A stretch of DNA of 64,000 nt from Chitinophagaceae bacterium (GTDB lineage Bacteria > Bacteroidota > Bacteroidia > Chitinophagales > Chitinophagaceae). The DNA lies in assembly GCA_023251255.1 (NCBI GenBank), contig JAHEZD010000007.1:38396-102395 (forward strand). Direction: 5' to 3'. The notes beneath the pieces were generated by a model. The model made no database searches. It was not told the DNA's origin and worked only from the letters and a program-made list of their open reading frames with translations. The position numbers and the translations under genes are program-made. Shown here in pieces: positions 50,689 through 59,946 of this stretch. Each line of letters starts with the position of its first letter. Within the stretch, counting starts at the first letter, position 1.

Positions 50689-52086
50689 TTATAATTCCTT
50701 CACTGCTTCCTTAAACTGCCTCCCCCTATCTTCATAGTTCTTGAACAAATCAAAACTTGCACAAGCTGGACTCAATAAAACCACGTCACCCTTTGTACTC
50801 AGTTTGAAAGCTGCATTCACTGCTTTCTTTGCACTGTCTGTTTCTATGATAGCAGGTACTTTGTCCTTAAAAGTTTCTATGATTTTTTTGTTGTCTAACC
50901 CCATACATACAATTGCTTTAACCTTCTGCTGGACCAGCTCAAGCATGGACTCATAATCATTACCCTTATCTGTACCGCCCAATATCAATACAGTAGGTTT
51001 GTTCATGCTTTCCAACGCAAACCAAGTACTGTTTACATTGGTTGCTTTACTGTCGTTAATAAACTCCACGCCACGTACCATTGTTACGAATTCCATACGG
51101 TGCTCCAGGCTCTGGAAATCCTTGACAGCTTCCCTGATTTTCTCCTTGCGAATGCCAAGGGTTGCCGCTGCAATGCCTGCTGCCATGGTGTTATAGTTGT
51201 TATGTTTTCCTTTCAGGGCAAAATCGTAAATGCTCATGCTTACTCTTTCTTCCTGTATGCGTAACATCATTTGGTCGCCTTTGATGTATCCGCCTTTTTT
51301 TACTTCGTGCTTCATAGAAAATGGTAGTGGGTTAGTATGGGTGGTTAATGAGTTTAGTTTTGTTGTGATGACTTCATCATCCAAATTGTAGATGAAATAG
51401 TCGTTGTTGTTTTGGTTTTGAATAATCTTGAACTTACTGTCGATGTAGTTTTCAAACTTGTAATCATACCTGTCGAGATGGTCTTCAGTTATGTTCAGCA
51501 GCACAGCTACATCTGGCCTGAAAGTTTTTATATCATCCAGTTGAAAAGAACTGATTTCGGCTACATACAAATCCTTTGGTGCTTCCGCCATTTGTTTGGT
51601 AATACTGTACCCAATATTGCCAACCAATGCACAATCAAGGCCAGCTTTATCGCAGATATGGTAGATGAGTGATGTGCATGTACTCTTGCCATTGCTACCT
51701 GTGATACCCACAATCTTGCTGTTGCCCTTGAAGCGGTAAGCCAGTTCAAATTCACTGATGATTTCAATTCCCTTTGTACGAATGGCTTTCACCATTTCGT
51801 TCTTTTCAGGAATACCAGGGCTTTTCATTACTTCGGTCGCATCCAGAATTTTGTCGGCTGTATGTATGCCTTCTTCAAATTCAATCCCGTTATCAAAGAG
51901 CTCTTGTTTGTATTTGTCCTTTATCGTTCCTCCATCACTCACAAAAACATCGTAACCTTTCTGCTTGCCCAACAATGCTGCACCAATGCCACTTTCTCCT
52001 GCTCCAAGTATTACTAAGCGATGTTGTTGCCCCTCCGCCCCTGAAGGGGAACCATGACCGATTATTTTATGTTCTTCATTCGCCAT
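50689..52086 (-). CDS. murD: UDP-N-acetylmuramoylalanine--D-glutamate ligase
   Basis: I start at ATG 52086 (MANEEHKIIGHG), giving 465 aa; 24 more codons are open upstream. It adds D-Glu to UDP-MurNAc-L-Ala. Visible are VILGAGESGIGAA, the ATP site GITGSNGKSTCTSL, the EISSFQLDD motif and FINDSKATNVNSTWFAL. Codons ~12-21 (GSPSGAEGQQ) are encoded by a CCCCTTCAGGGG-type palindromic repeat lying directly before the conserved first strand. No standard start codon lies between the repeat and that strand, so the repeat is probably translated. Confidence 0.95.
   Translation of the reverse strand: MANEEHKIIGHGSPSGAEGQQHRLVILGAGESGIGAALLGKQKGYDVFVSDGGTIKDKYKQELFDNGIEFEEGIHTADKILDATEVMKSPGIPEKNEMVKAIRTKGIEIISEFELAYRFKGNSKIVGITGSNGKSTCTSLIYHICDKAGLDCALVGNIGYSITKQMAEAPKDLYVAEISSFQLDDIKTFRPDVAVLLNITEDHLDRYDYKFENYIDSKFKIIQNQNNNDYFIYNLDDEVITTKLNSLTTHTNPLPFSMKHEVKKGGYIKGDQMMLRIQEERVSMSIYDFALKGKHNNYNTMAAGIAAATLGIRKEKIREAVKDFQSLEHRMEFVTMVRGVEFINDSKATNVNSTWFALESMNKPTVLILGGTDKGNDYESMLELVQQKVKAIVCMGLDNKKIIETFKDKVPAIIETDSAKKAVNAAFKLSTKGDVVLLSPACASFDLFKNYEDRGRQFKEAVKEL
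52029..52053. repeat. CCCCTTCAGGGG palindrome inside the murD 5' end
   Basis: On the minus strand CCCCTTCAGGGGCGGAGGGG; the same form (CCCCTTCAGGGGATAGGGG) stands directly before the ftsL start codon at 57590-57609. Confidence 0.75.
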
Positions 52087-52248
52087 TAACAACCTCTTCT
52101 TTATTCTTTTTGGTGACCAGCTTTTGTTTTTCAATTGGGCGACATTTGCGTCGCACACTTCAAGGACATAACTCTATTCATCTTTTCCCACCTTGTCATC
52201 CTCTTCTTGTTCATTAGCACATTAGCATATTGGCTAATCAGCTAATTG

Positions 52249-53556
52249 CTATCTTATTTTCAATGTCATAATACTTGCAACTACCAATAAGATGGTGATA
52301 ATCCAGAACCTGATGGCAATCTTGTTTTCATGGAAACCTTTCTTCTGGTAGTGATGGTGCAATGGGCTCATCAGAAAAATCCGCTTTCCTTCGCCATATT
52401 TTTTCTTGGTGTACTTGAAGTAGGCCACTTGCATCACCACACTTAAATTTTCCACCAAGAATATTCCACAGAAAATAGGTATCAATAATTCCTTCCTTAC
52501 AATGATGGCCAATGATGCAATGATCCCACCAAGGGCAAGGCTCCCTGTATCTCCCATGAAAACCTGTGCCGGGTAAGCATTGTACCAGAGGAAGCCCACA
52601 CATGCACCAACAAATGCACCAACAAAAATGGACAGTTCCCCAAGGTTGGGTATGTACATGATGTTCAAATATTCGGCAAACTTGTAATTACCACTTACAT
52701 AAACGAATATGCCAATGCCTGCACCAATAATGGCACTTGTGCCTGCTGCCAGGCCATCCAATCCATCTGTCAAGTTGGCCCCATTACTTACCGCTGTTAT
52801 GATGAACGTAACAATGAGTATGTAAATAATCCAAGTGTACTTTTCCGCTCCAGGTCCCATCCAACTTATCAATTTGCTGTAGTTGAACTCATGGTTCTTT
52901 ACAAAGGGGATTGAGGTGATGGGTGTTTTCACTTTCACAAATCTTTTATCAACCCCATCCATCTTTCTTGTTATGATAGTAGAATCCTTTGCAAACTTTT
53001 CCCCTGGTTGTTTCTGGTAAACTTCGGTTACTACTTCCCTTTCCACAGTTACTGCATTGCTGAAATAAAGCGTAACGCCTATGATGATTCCCAGACCAAT
53101 CTGCCCAATAATTTTCGATATACCAGCCAGTCCATCGCTGTCCTTTTTCTTGTAAGCTTCCCCTTTTTCCTTTGCTGATTTTCTTGCTTTTATTTTAAAG
53201 TAATCATCCAGAAAGCCAATCACACCAAGCCATACAGTGCATAGTACCATTAAGCGGATATAGACTTTATCAAGGTTCGCAAACAATAATGTTGGTATCA
53301 AAATGCTCAACAAGATGATAATGCCACCCATGGTTGGTGTTCCTTTCTTTTGCATTTGTCCTTCCAGGCCCAAGTCCCTAACACTCTCTCCAATTTGTTT
53401 TTTTTGCAAATAGAGAATGATGCGTTTACCATAAACAGTTGCTATAATCAATGACAACAAAATAGCCATCGCAATCCTGAATGTCAGGAACTGGAACAGC
53501 CCAGCCCCAGGAACATGGAACTCTTTGTTTAGCCAAGTGAATAAATGGTATAGCAT
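52249..53556 (-). CDS. mraY: Phospho-N-acetylmuramoyl-pentapeptide transferase
   Basis: A 435-aa polytopic membrane enzyme that transfers phospho-MurNAc-pentapeptide to undecaprenyl phosphate, making lipid I. Motifs: [13 protein letters not shown] (~70-82), [10 protein letters not shown] (~113-122), [12 protein letters not shown], the Mg site [11 protein letters not shown] and the C-terminal [14 protein letters not shown] ~70-residue charged insert (~175-245, [13 protein letters not shown] and beyond) between helices makes it longer than the ~360-aa E. coli enzyme, as in other Bacteroidota. It follows murE directly, where murF would usually stand. Confidence 0.97.
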   Translation of the reverse strand: MLYHLFTWLNKEFHVPGAGLFQFLTFRIAMAILLSLIIATVYGKRIILYLQKKQIGESVRDLGLEGQMQKKGTPTMGGIIILLSILIPTLLFANLDKVYIRLMVLCTVWLGVIGFLDDYFKIKARKSAKEKGEAYKKKDSDGLAGISKIIGQIGLGIIIGVTLYFSNAVTVEREVVTEVYQKQPGEKFAKDSTIITRKMDGVDKRFVKVKTPITSIPFVKNHEFNYSKLISWMGPGAEKYTWIIYILIVTFIITAVSNGANLTDGLDGLAAGTSAIIGAGIGIFVYVSGNYKFAEYLNIMYIPNLGELSIFVGAFVGACVGFLWYNAYPAQVFMGDTGSLALGGIIASLAIIVRKELLIPIFCGIFLVENLSVVMQVAYFKYTKKKYGEGKRIFLMSPLHHHYQKKGFHENKIAIRFWIITILLVVASIMTLKIR

Positions 53557-53628
53557 ATAATTCTGGTTGATGGTTCATTGGTTATGGTTCATGGTTTTAA
53601 CTATGAACTATTTCCTATCACCTATTAA

Positions 53629-55092
53629 CTACTTCCCTAAAATTTCAAACATTTCCCTCAACACTTCCTTATCATCAAAAGGATATTTCACCCCGTTTAT
53701 ATCCTGGTATTTTTCATGGCCCTTGCCTGCCACTAAAATGATGTCTTCTTCCTGGGCCAAACTCACAGCCGTTTTGATGGCTTCCTTCCTATCTGCAATG
53801 GATATGTATTTTCTTTTTGCCGCACTGTTCAATCCTTCTTCCATATCCCTTAAAATTTGCGCAGGATCCTCTGTTCTTGGGTTGTCACTTGTTAGTATAA
53901 CCCTATCACTTAAATCACATGCACTTTGCGCCATGATGGGACGTTTTGTTTTGTCCCTATCGCCACCGCAACCCACCACGGTGATGATTTGCTCATGACC
54001 CTTTCTTAACTTCTTAATCGTAGTCAAGACATTTTCCAATGCATCTGGAGTGTGGGCATAATCAACAATTCCAATGATGAGTTGATTGCTGATGATATAA
54101 TCAAATCTTCCCTCTGCACCACTTAACAAGCTCAATGAGGTCAATACATCTTCACTTTTTTCTCCTAGGCAAACTGCTGCACCATAGACTGCCAAAAGGT
54201 TGTACGCATTGAACTCACCGATTAACCTGAAATGAACTTCCTTGTTGTTCACCATCATTTGCAGGCCAGTCAACGCATTGTCCAAGATTTTTCCTTTGAA
54301 CTCCGCCACAGTTTTCAAACTGTAGTAATACTTTTTAGCATTGGTATTTTGCAGCATCACCGTTCCTCTTTTATCATCTGCATTGCTGATGGCAAAAGAT
54401 GTGGATGGCAATTCGTCAAAGAACTTTTTCTTTACCCTGATGTATTCGTCAAAGGTTTTGTGGTAATCCAAATGGTCATGGGTGATATTGCTGAACACGC
54501 CACCCACAAAATGCAAACCTGTTGTACGATGTTGATGGATGGCATGGCTGCTCACTTCCATGAACACATGCGTACAATGTGCATCTTTCATTTTCTTCAA
54601 CAGTTCATTCAAGCTAACAGCATCAGGTGTTGTATGTGTTGATGGAATGATTTCATCTGCAATCTGGTTCTGCACAGTGCTTATCAATCCACACTTGTGG
54701 CCCATTTGTGTAAACAGTTTAAAGAGCACTGTGGCAATGGTTGTTTTACCATTGGTTCCAGTAACGCCAACTAGTTTCAATTTTTCAGATGGTTCACCAT
54801 AAAAATTGTGGGCCATATAAGCCACCGCTTCATTGGTACTGTTCACTTGTATGTAGGTGATTCCGTCAACGAATTGCTTGGGCAATACTTCACACACTAT
54901 TACTGTTGCACCTAATTCAATTGCTTTATCAAAGAACTTATGGCCATCTGTTTTTTCGCCTTTGATGGCAACGAACACTGAGCCTTTGCTCAACTTTCTT
55001 GAATCAATCTGCACATCAGTCACCTTAAGGTCTGTGCTACCATGCACTTCCTTTAAATGAACCTTGTATAATATGTCCTGCAATCTTGCCAT
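53629..55092 (-). CDS. murE: UDP-MurNAc-tripeptide synthetase (diaminopimelate-adding)
   Basis: A 487-aa Mur ligase adding the third residue of the stem peptide. It has the ATP site GVTGTNGKTTIATV (~108-121), the VSSHAIHQHR block with the carbamylated-Lys region nearby, and SDNPRTEDP near residue 400. The DNPR motif is the one that selects meso-diaminopimelate rather than lysine, so the wall should be of the mDAP type. The ATG overlaps the ftsI stop codon by one base (TAATG), pointing to translational coupling. Confidence 0.97.
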   Translation of the reverse strand: MARLQDILYKVHLKEVHGSTDLKVTDVQIDSRKLSKGSVFVAIKGEKTDGHKFFDKAIELGATVIVCEVLPKQFVDGITYIQVNSTNEAVAYMAHNFYGEPSEKLKLVGVTGTNGKTTIATVLFKLFTQMGHKCGLISTVQNQIADEIIPSTHTTPDAVSLNELLKKMKDAHCTHVFMEVSSHAIHQHRTTGLHFVGGVFSNITHDHLDYHKTFDEYIRVKKKFFDELPSTSFAISNADDKRGTVMLQNTNAKKYYYSLKTVAEFKGKILDNALTGLQMMVNNKEVHFRLIGEFNAYNLLAVYGAAVCLGEKSEDVLTSLSLLSGAEGRFDYIISNQLIIGIVDYAHTPDALENVLTTIKKLRKGHEQIITVVGCGGDRDKTKRPIMAQSACDLSDRVILTSDNPRTEDPAQILRDMEEGLNSAAKRKYISIADRKEAIKTAVSLAQEEDIILVAGKGHEKYQDINGVKYPFDDKEVLREMFEILGK

Positions 55093-57203
55093 TAATTCAA
55101 TTCTATGTTTATCATTTGACCTTTAGCGATACCTTGCCCTGCTGTGATGGATTGATTGGCTACTTTTCCCTTACCTTTTATATTCACCTTCAAGCCAGCA
55201 TTTTCACAAACAATCACTGCATCTTTTAATACCATTCCTTTTAATTGAGGCATTGATGAACTGCTCACTTGCCTTTTGCTCAAACTAACAGAAGCATTGC
55301 TACCATTAACGTTCACCCATTCATCTCCTCTTGCATCTACGTTACCATTTCTCATTTGCAGTTTTGTCATTACTTGCTGCACATCATTCTTCATCCCTGT
55401 ATAGCTATAAAAAGAACTGTCTACTTTTCTATTTTGAACAGTATTGAAAATTGCTTCCCTTACATAGCTTGTATAAAGCCTATCACTGATTTCCTTGAAC
55501 ACTGGACCAGCAACTGAACCACCATAAAATATTGCAGCATGTGGCTTGTTCTTGATTACTACTACAATTGTGTATTGCGGGTTTTCAGCAGGGAAAAAAC
55601 CTGCGAAGGAGCTTTGGTAAATTTTATCAGCATAACCCCTATTGCCATCAGCTACCAATGCTGTACCTGTTTTACCTGCTACTTTGTAAGCCGATTTTTT
55701 AAAGAGCTCTTTTGCAGTTCCTTCTGTGCAAACACCTTCCAAACATTCTTTCAATTGCCTCAATGTTTCGTCGCTGCAAATTTTTTCAGTGATGACAGTT
55801 GGTTCAAATTCTCTCAACGTTTTTCCTTCATCTTTTACCGCATTCAAGAGATAGGGCTTCATCATTTTACCATTGTTGGCCACTGCATTGTACAGCATCA
55901 ATGTTTGTAATGGTGTAACACTTAGGTTGTAGCCAAAAGCCATCCAGGGCAATGTGGTTGCACTCCAGTACTTGCTACCTGGTTTGTAGATAACAGGTTT
56001 GCGTTCACCAGTAATATCTATGCCAGTAAGCGTATCCATCTTCAACAAATGCAGGTGATGGATAAACTGTGATGGGGCCCCGCTGTAATTGTTCACTGCT
56101 AATTTTGCCATGCCCACATTACTACTCAATTCAAAAGCTTGCTTAACAGTCACATCATATCTTCCATGCTGTTCACTATCATAAACCGTTTCACCATTGA
56201 TTTTCCAAGTGCCGCCTTCAAGGTTCACGTTGTTATTCAAAGAAACTTTCTTGTCTTCCAGTAAAGCAATCATCGTTGCCAGTTTGAATGTTGAACCGGG
56301 CTCAGTTGGATTGATGGCATAATTGAAATCTTCAAAATAACTTCCATCAGGCCTTTTACCAAGGTTAGCTATGGCTTTGATTTTTCCTGTCTTTGTTTCC
56401 ATCACCAAAGCACAACCATGCTCTGCTTCGTTCTTAACCATCATCCTCATCAAGGCATTTTCCGTAACCTCCTGCACAAAAACATCCAGTGTTGTTACTA
56501 TATCTTTCCCACTTTCTGGTTCTATTTCATAATCTTCAACAGGAACACTCACTCCTCCAGCTATATATCTTACTAAACGCTTTCCACTCCTTCCTTTCAA
56601 GAGACTGTCATAGGTTTGTTCCAATCCAATCTTCTGTGCATTTTCCCTATCCAAACCCACTGTTCTATATGCCAATAGCTTGTATGGATTCAATCTTACT
56701 GTTCTGTCTTCTGCAATGAATCCACTCTTGTTCCTGCCAAGCCTTACCAATGGGAATTTCCTCAATACCTGGTATTCCCTGAACGACATATTCTTCCTCA
56801 ATTCAAAATACCTGTCTTGCTCCTTATAGCCTTGATTCAGGATTTGCTTGTATTCACCCACACTTTTGTCCTTAAACAAATTGCTTAAACCAATGCTTAA
56901 TGAGTCCAGATTTTCACGGAAACGCTTGCCACTTTTTTCCCTCAGGCCTTCTGCACCAAAATCTATGTACACATCAAATTGAGGGATACTTGTGCTTAAC
57001 ATCTGCCCATCTTCGCTATAGATAGTACCACGTTCTGCATCTACTTCTTCAATTTTCTGGTGAAGGCTATCACTCATGCTTCTCCAATAAGTTCCCTGTA
57101 CTTGCTGTATGTAAAAAGCCTTGCCAAGAATACACACTGAGATTATAGCAATGACTATAAAGCTTAGGTTCACTCTCCAGGTTATGTCTTTTTTTACATC
57201 CAT
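55092..57203 (-). CDS. ftsI: Septal peptidoglycan transpeptidase FtsI (PBP3) with PASTA domain
   Basis: The start at ATG 57203 (MDVKKDITWRVNLSF) gives 703 aa and sits 10 bp past the ftsL stop; the frame is open 24 codons further into ftsL. One membrane helix (~14-34) is followed by the PBP dimerisation domain and the transpeptidase domain with PGSTFKLAT (SxxK, nucleophile Ser), SSNVGMA (SxN) and KTGTA. Residues ~640-703 form one PASTA domain (MPQLKGMVLKDAVIVCENAG). It cross-links septal peptidoglycan with FtsW. Confidence 0.96.
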   Translation of the reverse strand: MDVKKDITWRVNLSFIVIAIISVCILGKAFYIQQVQGTYWRSMSDSLHQKIEEVDAERGTIYSEDGQMLSTSIPQFDVYIDFGAEGLREKSGKRFRENLDSLSIGLSNLFKDKSVGEYKQILNQGYKEQDRYFELRKNMSFREYQVLRKFPLVRLGRNKSGFIAEDRTVRLNPYKLLAYRTVGLDRENAQKIGLEQTYDSLLKGRSGKRLVRYIAGGVSVPVEDYEIEPESGKDIVTTLDVFVQEVTENALMRMMVKNEAEHGCALVMETKTGKIKAIANLGKRPDGSYFEDFNYAINPTEPGSTFKLATMIALLEDKKVSLNNNVNLEGGTWKINGETVYDSEQHGRYDVTVKQAFELSSNVGMAKLAVNNYSGAPSQFIHHLHLLKMDTLTGIDITGERKPVIYKPGSKYWSATTLPWMAFGYNLSVTPLQTLMLYNAVANNGKMMKPYLLNAVKDEGKTLREFEPTVITEKICSDETLRQLKECLEGVCTEGTAKELFKKSAYKVAGKTGTALVADGNRGYADKIYQSSFAGFFPAENPQYTIVVVIKNKPHAAIFYGGSVAGPVFKEISDRLYTSYVREAIFNTVQNRKVDSSFYSYTGMKNDVQQVMTKLQMRNGNVDARGDEWVNVNGSNASVSLSKRQVSSSSMPQLKGMVLKDAVIVCENAGLKVNIKGKGKVANQSITAGQGIAKGQMINIELN

Positions 57204-57213
57204 TATTTCAAGG

Positions 57214-57588
57214 TCAATCTTTCTTTTTATTGGCTGCTGTTGTTTGCAACTGCAATCTTTGAGGAACCACATCACTTACTTTCAAGCCCAATGGTTCTGC
57301 GGCTTTCAACACTTGTGCCTCTTCGCTTTTGAACATCACTTCGCTCTTCACTGTTTTGTACTCAAACTGCAACTCCTTCAATTCCTTTTGCGTCTTGGCA
57401 ATGTTTCTTATCGTTTTATCTGCCATGTGCCCATTGGCGATGTAGAGCACTGCCAACAAACTGAGAAAGAAGAAAAAATTCATATTTCCTGTCAGCCATT
57501 TTGCATTGAACAAACCACCAACAGCTTTAAAAGAAAAGTTCTTCTTAGCTTTTTCGTTGTTGATTGTATTTGTTGTTTGTTCTGCCAT
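57214..57588 (-). CDS. ftsL: FtsL-like division protein
   Basis: A 124-aa bitopic protein between rsmH and ftsI. It has a positively charged cytoplasmic part with Asn/Lys-rich start, one membrane helix (~37-55, MNFFFFLSLLAVLYIANGH) and a short coiled-coil (IRNIAKTQKELKELQFEYKT and onward) ending in LGLKVSDVVPQRLQ. Sequence conservation in FtsL is low; the call rests on size, topology and position. In many Bacteroidota it is annotated as a FtsL-like protein. A CCCCTTCAGGGG-type repeat forms its leader. Confidence 0.85.
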   Translation of the reverse strand: MAEQTTNTINNEKAKKNFSFKAVGGLFNAKWLTGNMNFFFFLSLLAVLYIANGHMADKTIRNIAKTQKELKELQFEYKTVKSEVMFKSEEAQVLKAAEPLGLKVSDVVPQRLQLQTTAANKKKD

Positions 57589-57610
57589 ACCCCTATCCCC
57601 TGAAGGGGAC
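57589..57610. repeat. CCCCTTCAGGGG palindrome at the ftsL start
   Basis: The minus strand reads CCCCTTCAGGGGATAGGGGT immediately before the ftsL ATG, so the repeat fills the position of a ribosome binding site. A second copy is translated in murD (52029-52053). Confidence 0.75.
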
Positions 57611-57742
57611 TATTATGTTTTGTTATTAATGTTCTAGGCTTAGATAAAAGTTCAATAGCAATCCTCATTTGAATGGAGCGACGCCACCGAAGCTTCATGT
57701 TTGTTCTGCTGCTCGTCCCAAAAGTCTACTCCACACCAATTC

Positions 57743-58699
57743 CTAATCCCCAATTACTGTTTCCGTTCTCTCTGCCACCCTCAACTTTGCGCTCCTACTT
57801 CTTTTATTCTTTTTCAACTCATCATCCATTGCGGTGATGGGTTTCTTTGTAATGAGTTTCCAATTTTTTTCTTTCACTACAGACACGAAGGGGTTATCTG
57901 GCTCTTCTTCAAAAGTGCCATTGCGAAAAAAATTCTTTACTAACCTGTCTTCTAAGGAATGGAAGGTGATGATGGCCACACGGCCACCAGGCTTAAGCAA
58001 TGCAGTTAACTGTTGCAGCATTTCTTTCAATGCTCCCATCTCATCGTTCACCTCAATTCTCAAAGCCTGAAACACCTGAGCCAGGTACTTGTTGGGATTT
58101 CCTTTCACTACCGAGTGGATGAGCGTCTTGAACTGTTCAATCGTTTGTACTGGCTGGTGATTGCGGTTCTGCACAATGTGTTTTGCCAATGTGATGGAGT
58201 TGGTTACTTCTCCATACTGCTCAAACATTTTGTGCAGTTGCTGTTCAGTGTAATTCTTTACAACATCAGCAGCAGTAAGGGTTTGACGTGCATCCATACG
58301 CATGTCGAACGGCCCATCAAAACGAATGGAGAAGCCGCGTGTTCCTTCATCAAACTGATGGGAACTTACGCCAAGATCTGCCAACACACCATCTACCTGC
58401 TGCATTTTATTCAAACGCAAGAAGCGTTGAATATGACGGAAGTTCTGTGGTATAAAGACCACCCTTTCGTCTGCAGGAATGTTTTGTTGTGCATCTGCAT
58501 CCTGGTCAAAAGCAAACAATTTTCCTTCAGCACCTAGCTGTTGCAAAATGCCCCTGCTATGACCGCCGCCTCCAAATGTGCAATCCACATAAACACCATT
58601 TGGTTTAATTGCTAAACCTTGGAGTGTTTCGTTGAAGAGGACAGGAATATGATAATCGGAAGTTGGAAGTTGGAAGTTGGAAGTTGGCTCACTCATCAC
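57743..58699 (-). CDS. rsmH: 16S rRNA (cytosine(1402)-N(4))-methyltransferase
   Basis: A 318-aa SAM-dependent methyltransferase (MraW) that modifies C1402 of 16S rRNA. Motifs: YHIPVLFNETL (~19-29), the SAM loop VDCTFGGGGHSRGI (~38-51), DLGVSSHQFD, GFSIRFDGPFDMRMD and TFHSLEDRLVK near the C-terminus. Residues ~5-14 (PTSNFQLPTS) are encoded by four copies of a 7-bp tandem repeat, upstream of the first conserved motif. Located 23 bp after mraZ and 154 bp before ftsL. Confidence 0.96.
   Translation of the reverse strand: MMSEPTSNFQLPTSDYHIPVLFNETLQGLAIKPNGVYVDCTFGGGGHSRGILQQLGAEGKLFAFDQDADAQQNIPADERVVFIPQNFRHIQRFLRLNKMQQVDGVLADLGVSSHQFDEGTRGFSIRFDGPFDMRMDARQTLTAADVVKNYTEQQLHKMFEQYGEVTNSITLAKHIVQNRNHQPVQTIEQFKTLIHSVVKGNPNKYLAQVFQALRIEVNDEMGALKEMLQQLTALLKPGGRVAIITFHSLEDRLVKNFFRNGTFEEEPDNPFVSVVKEKNWKLITKKPITAMDDELKKNKRSRSAKLRVAERTETVIGD
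58658..58687. repeat. 7-bp tandem repeat (GGAAGTT)4 in the rsmH 5' coding region
   Basis: Four perfect GGAAGTT units plus GG, between the start codons and the first conserved block of rsmH. A change by one unit would shift the reading frame. Confidence 0.85.
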
Positions 58700-58722
58700 T
58701 TTGTCTTTTTGTTTTCGAATTC

Positions 58723-59229
58723 CTAAATCCCAATTCCTCCACTACCTTTTTCTGCCATCACATCCGCAGCCAAACTGCTGAATGCCTCGGGTGAAAAATC
58801 CTCAAAGAACTGTTTGTACTTACTAGCGTCCCAGATATTTATTTTGTCGAGGTCAGCAGCGAGGACAATATCCTTGCTAAGACCAGCGAAATCCTTTAAC
58901 TGTTGTGGCAACAATAATCTGCCTGCTGCATCCATTTCCACTTCAGTGGCGCCACCCAAAAACAATCTTTTAAATTCCCTTACTTTGGGGTCAAAATCAT
59001 TTAGTTTACGAATGCGTTCAACTATCGGCCCCCAACTAGCCATTGGGTAAAGGGTAAGGCATTTTTCAAAACCACGACTTATGACCATACGGTTATCACC
59101 TTCGGGAAGCTGTTTTTTCAAGCCACCGGGTACGAGAAAACGGCCTTTGGAATCGACAGTTGCTTCGTATTCGCCTAGAAGATTTGGTATGTAAGTTTCG
59201 TTTTGGATAGAATTACCATTTATTGACAC
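58723..59229 (-). CDS. mraZ: Transcriptional regulator/division cluster protein MraZ
   Basis: A 168-aa protein with two MraZ (AbrB-like) repeats: LLGEYEATVDSKGRFLVPGG (~18-37) and the second around EVDAAGRLLLP-type EMDAAGRLLLPQQL (~96-109). The only suitable start in frame is GTG at 59229. MraZ binds repeats upstream of its own gene and controls the division cluster; a possible half-site GGTGGGAAAAAGTG lies at about 59240-59255 on the minus strand. First gene of the cluster that runs to ftsZ. Confidence 0.95.
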   Translation of the reverse strand: MSINGNSIQNETYIPNLLGEYEATVDSKGRFLVPGGLKKQLPEGDNRMVISRGFEKCLTLYPMASWGPIVERIRKLNDFDPKVREFKRLFLGGATEVEMDAAGRLLLPQQLKDFAGLSKDIVLAADLDKINIWDASKYKQFFEDFSPEAFSSLAADVMAEKGSGGIGI

Positions 59230-59237
59230 AAAATAAC

Positions 59238-59258
59238 ACTTTTTCCCACCATTGGCAA
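59238..59258 (-). promoter_or_regulatory. Possible MraZ box upstream of mraZ
   Basis: Minus strand TGGTGGGAAAAAGTG resembles the TGGGA-type direct repeats bound by MraZ; one good unit and one degenerate unit (AAAGTG) are visible. It lies 10-30 bp before the GTG start. Confidence 0.4.
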
Positions 59259-59461
59259 TGGTTTAGGGTTCGTGTATTTATCCACAGCTATTTTTTAGCT
59301 GAAAGCCTTATGGTTGTTGTGTTTCAGTTATGTTAAAGTGTAAATGAGGTGAATTGGGTGTGGATTACTGTGGAAAGACTGTGCAGCAAAGGGTTTCAGC
59401 TATTAGATATTAGGCCAAGTGGGAAAATCGAACCAATTTTAGGCATTAAACTGTGGAAAAT

Positions 59462-59866
59462 ATGGATTCAGTTGGCTATTCTGGAACACCCTTGATTAAA
59501 AAATTGGGCATCAAATCATCCGACAAACTGCTTTTGATTAATGCTCCAAACAATTATTTTGAGCTTTTAGGAGAGGATTTAACCCCAAATGTGGTAAAAA
59601 GTGGTAAGAATGCAGATTGGGTGCATTTGTTTGTAGTGGAAAGAAAGGAACTCGAGAAACAGTTCAGTAAATTGATTGCTCAACTTCATCCCAATGCAGT
59701 TATTTGGATTTCTTGGCACAAGAAATCCGCAAAGATTCCAACCGATATAACAGAAGATGTGATTAGGGAAATTGTACTGCCAACAGGTTGGGTGGATGTG
59801 AAGGTTTGCGCAGTGAGTGATGTTTGGAGTGGGTTGAAGATTGTGTTGAGAAAAGAGAAGAGGTAA
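59462..59866 (+). CDS. DUF3052-like small protein
   Basis: A 134-aa soluble protein from ATG 59462 (MDSVGYSGTPLIKKLGIK); a GTG three codons upstream is less likely. The pattern SGTPLIKKLGIKSSDKLLLI, VHLFVVERKEL, AVIWISWHKKSAKIPTDITE and VDVKVCAVSDVWSGLKIV fits the DUF3052 family, whose role is unknown. The gene is divergent from mraZ and has a two-way terminator shortly after its stop. Confidence 0.8.
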   Translation: MDSVGYSGTPLIKKLGIKSSDKLLLINAPNNYFELLGEDLTPNVVKSGKNADWVHLFVVERKELEKQFSKLIAQLHPNAVIWISWHKKSAKIPTDITEDVIREIVLPTGWVDVKVCAVSDVWSGLKIVLRKEKR

Positions 59867-59876
59867 GTCTTTAAAG

Positions 59877-59913
59877 AAAAAATCACACCCAAAAAGATTG
59901 GGTATGATTTTTT
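59877..59913. terminator. Bidirectional terminator between convergent genes
   Basis: AATCACACCCA (59881-59891) pairs with TGGGTATGATT (59899-59909, one G-U type pair). The stem is extended by A-tracts on the left and T-tracts on the right, so it can stop transcription from both the DUF3052-like gene and the phosphodiesterase gene. Confidence 0.85.
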
Positions 59914-59946
59914 TGATAGGCGTTCTTTATTGATTTCCAATGTGCT

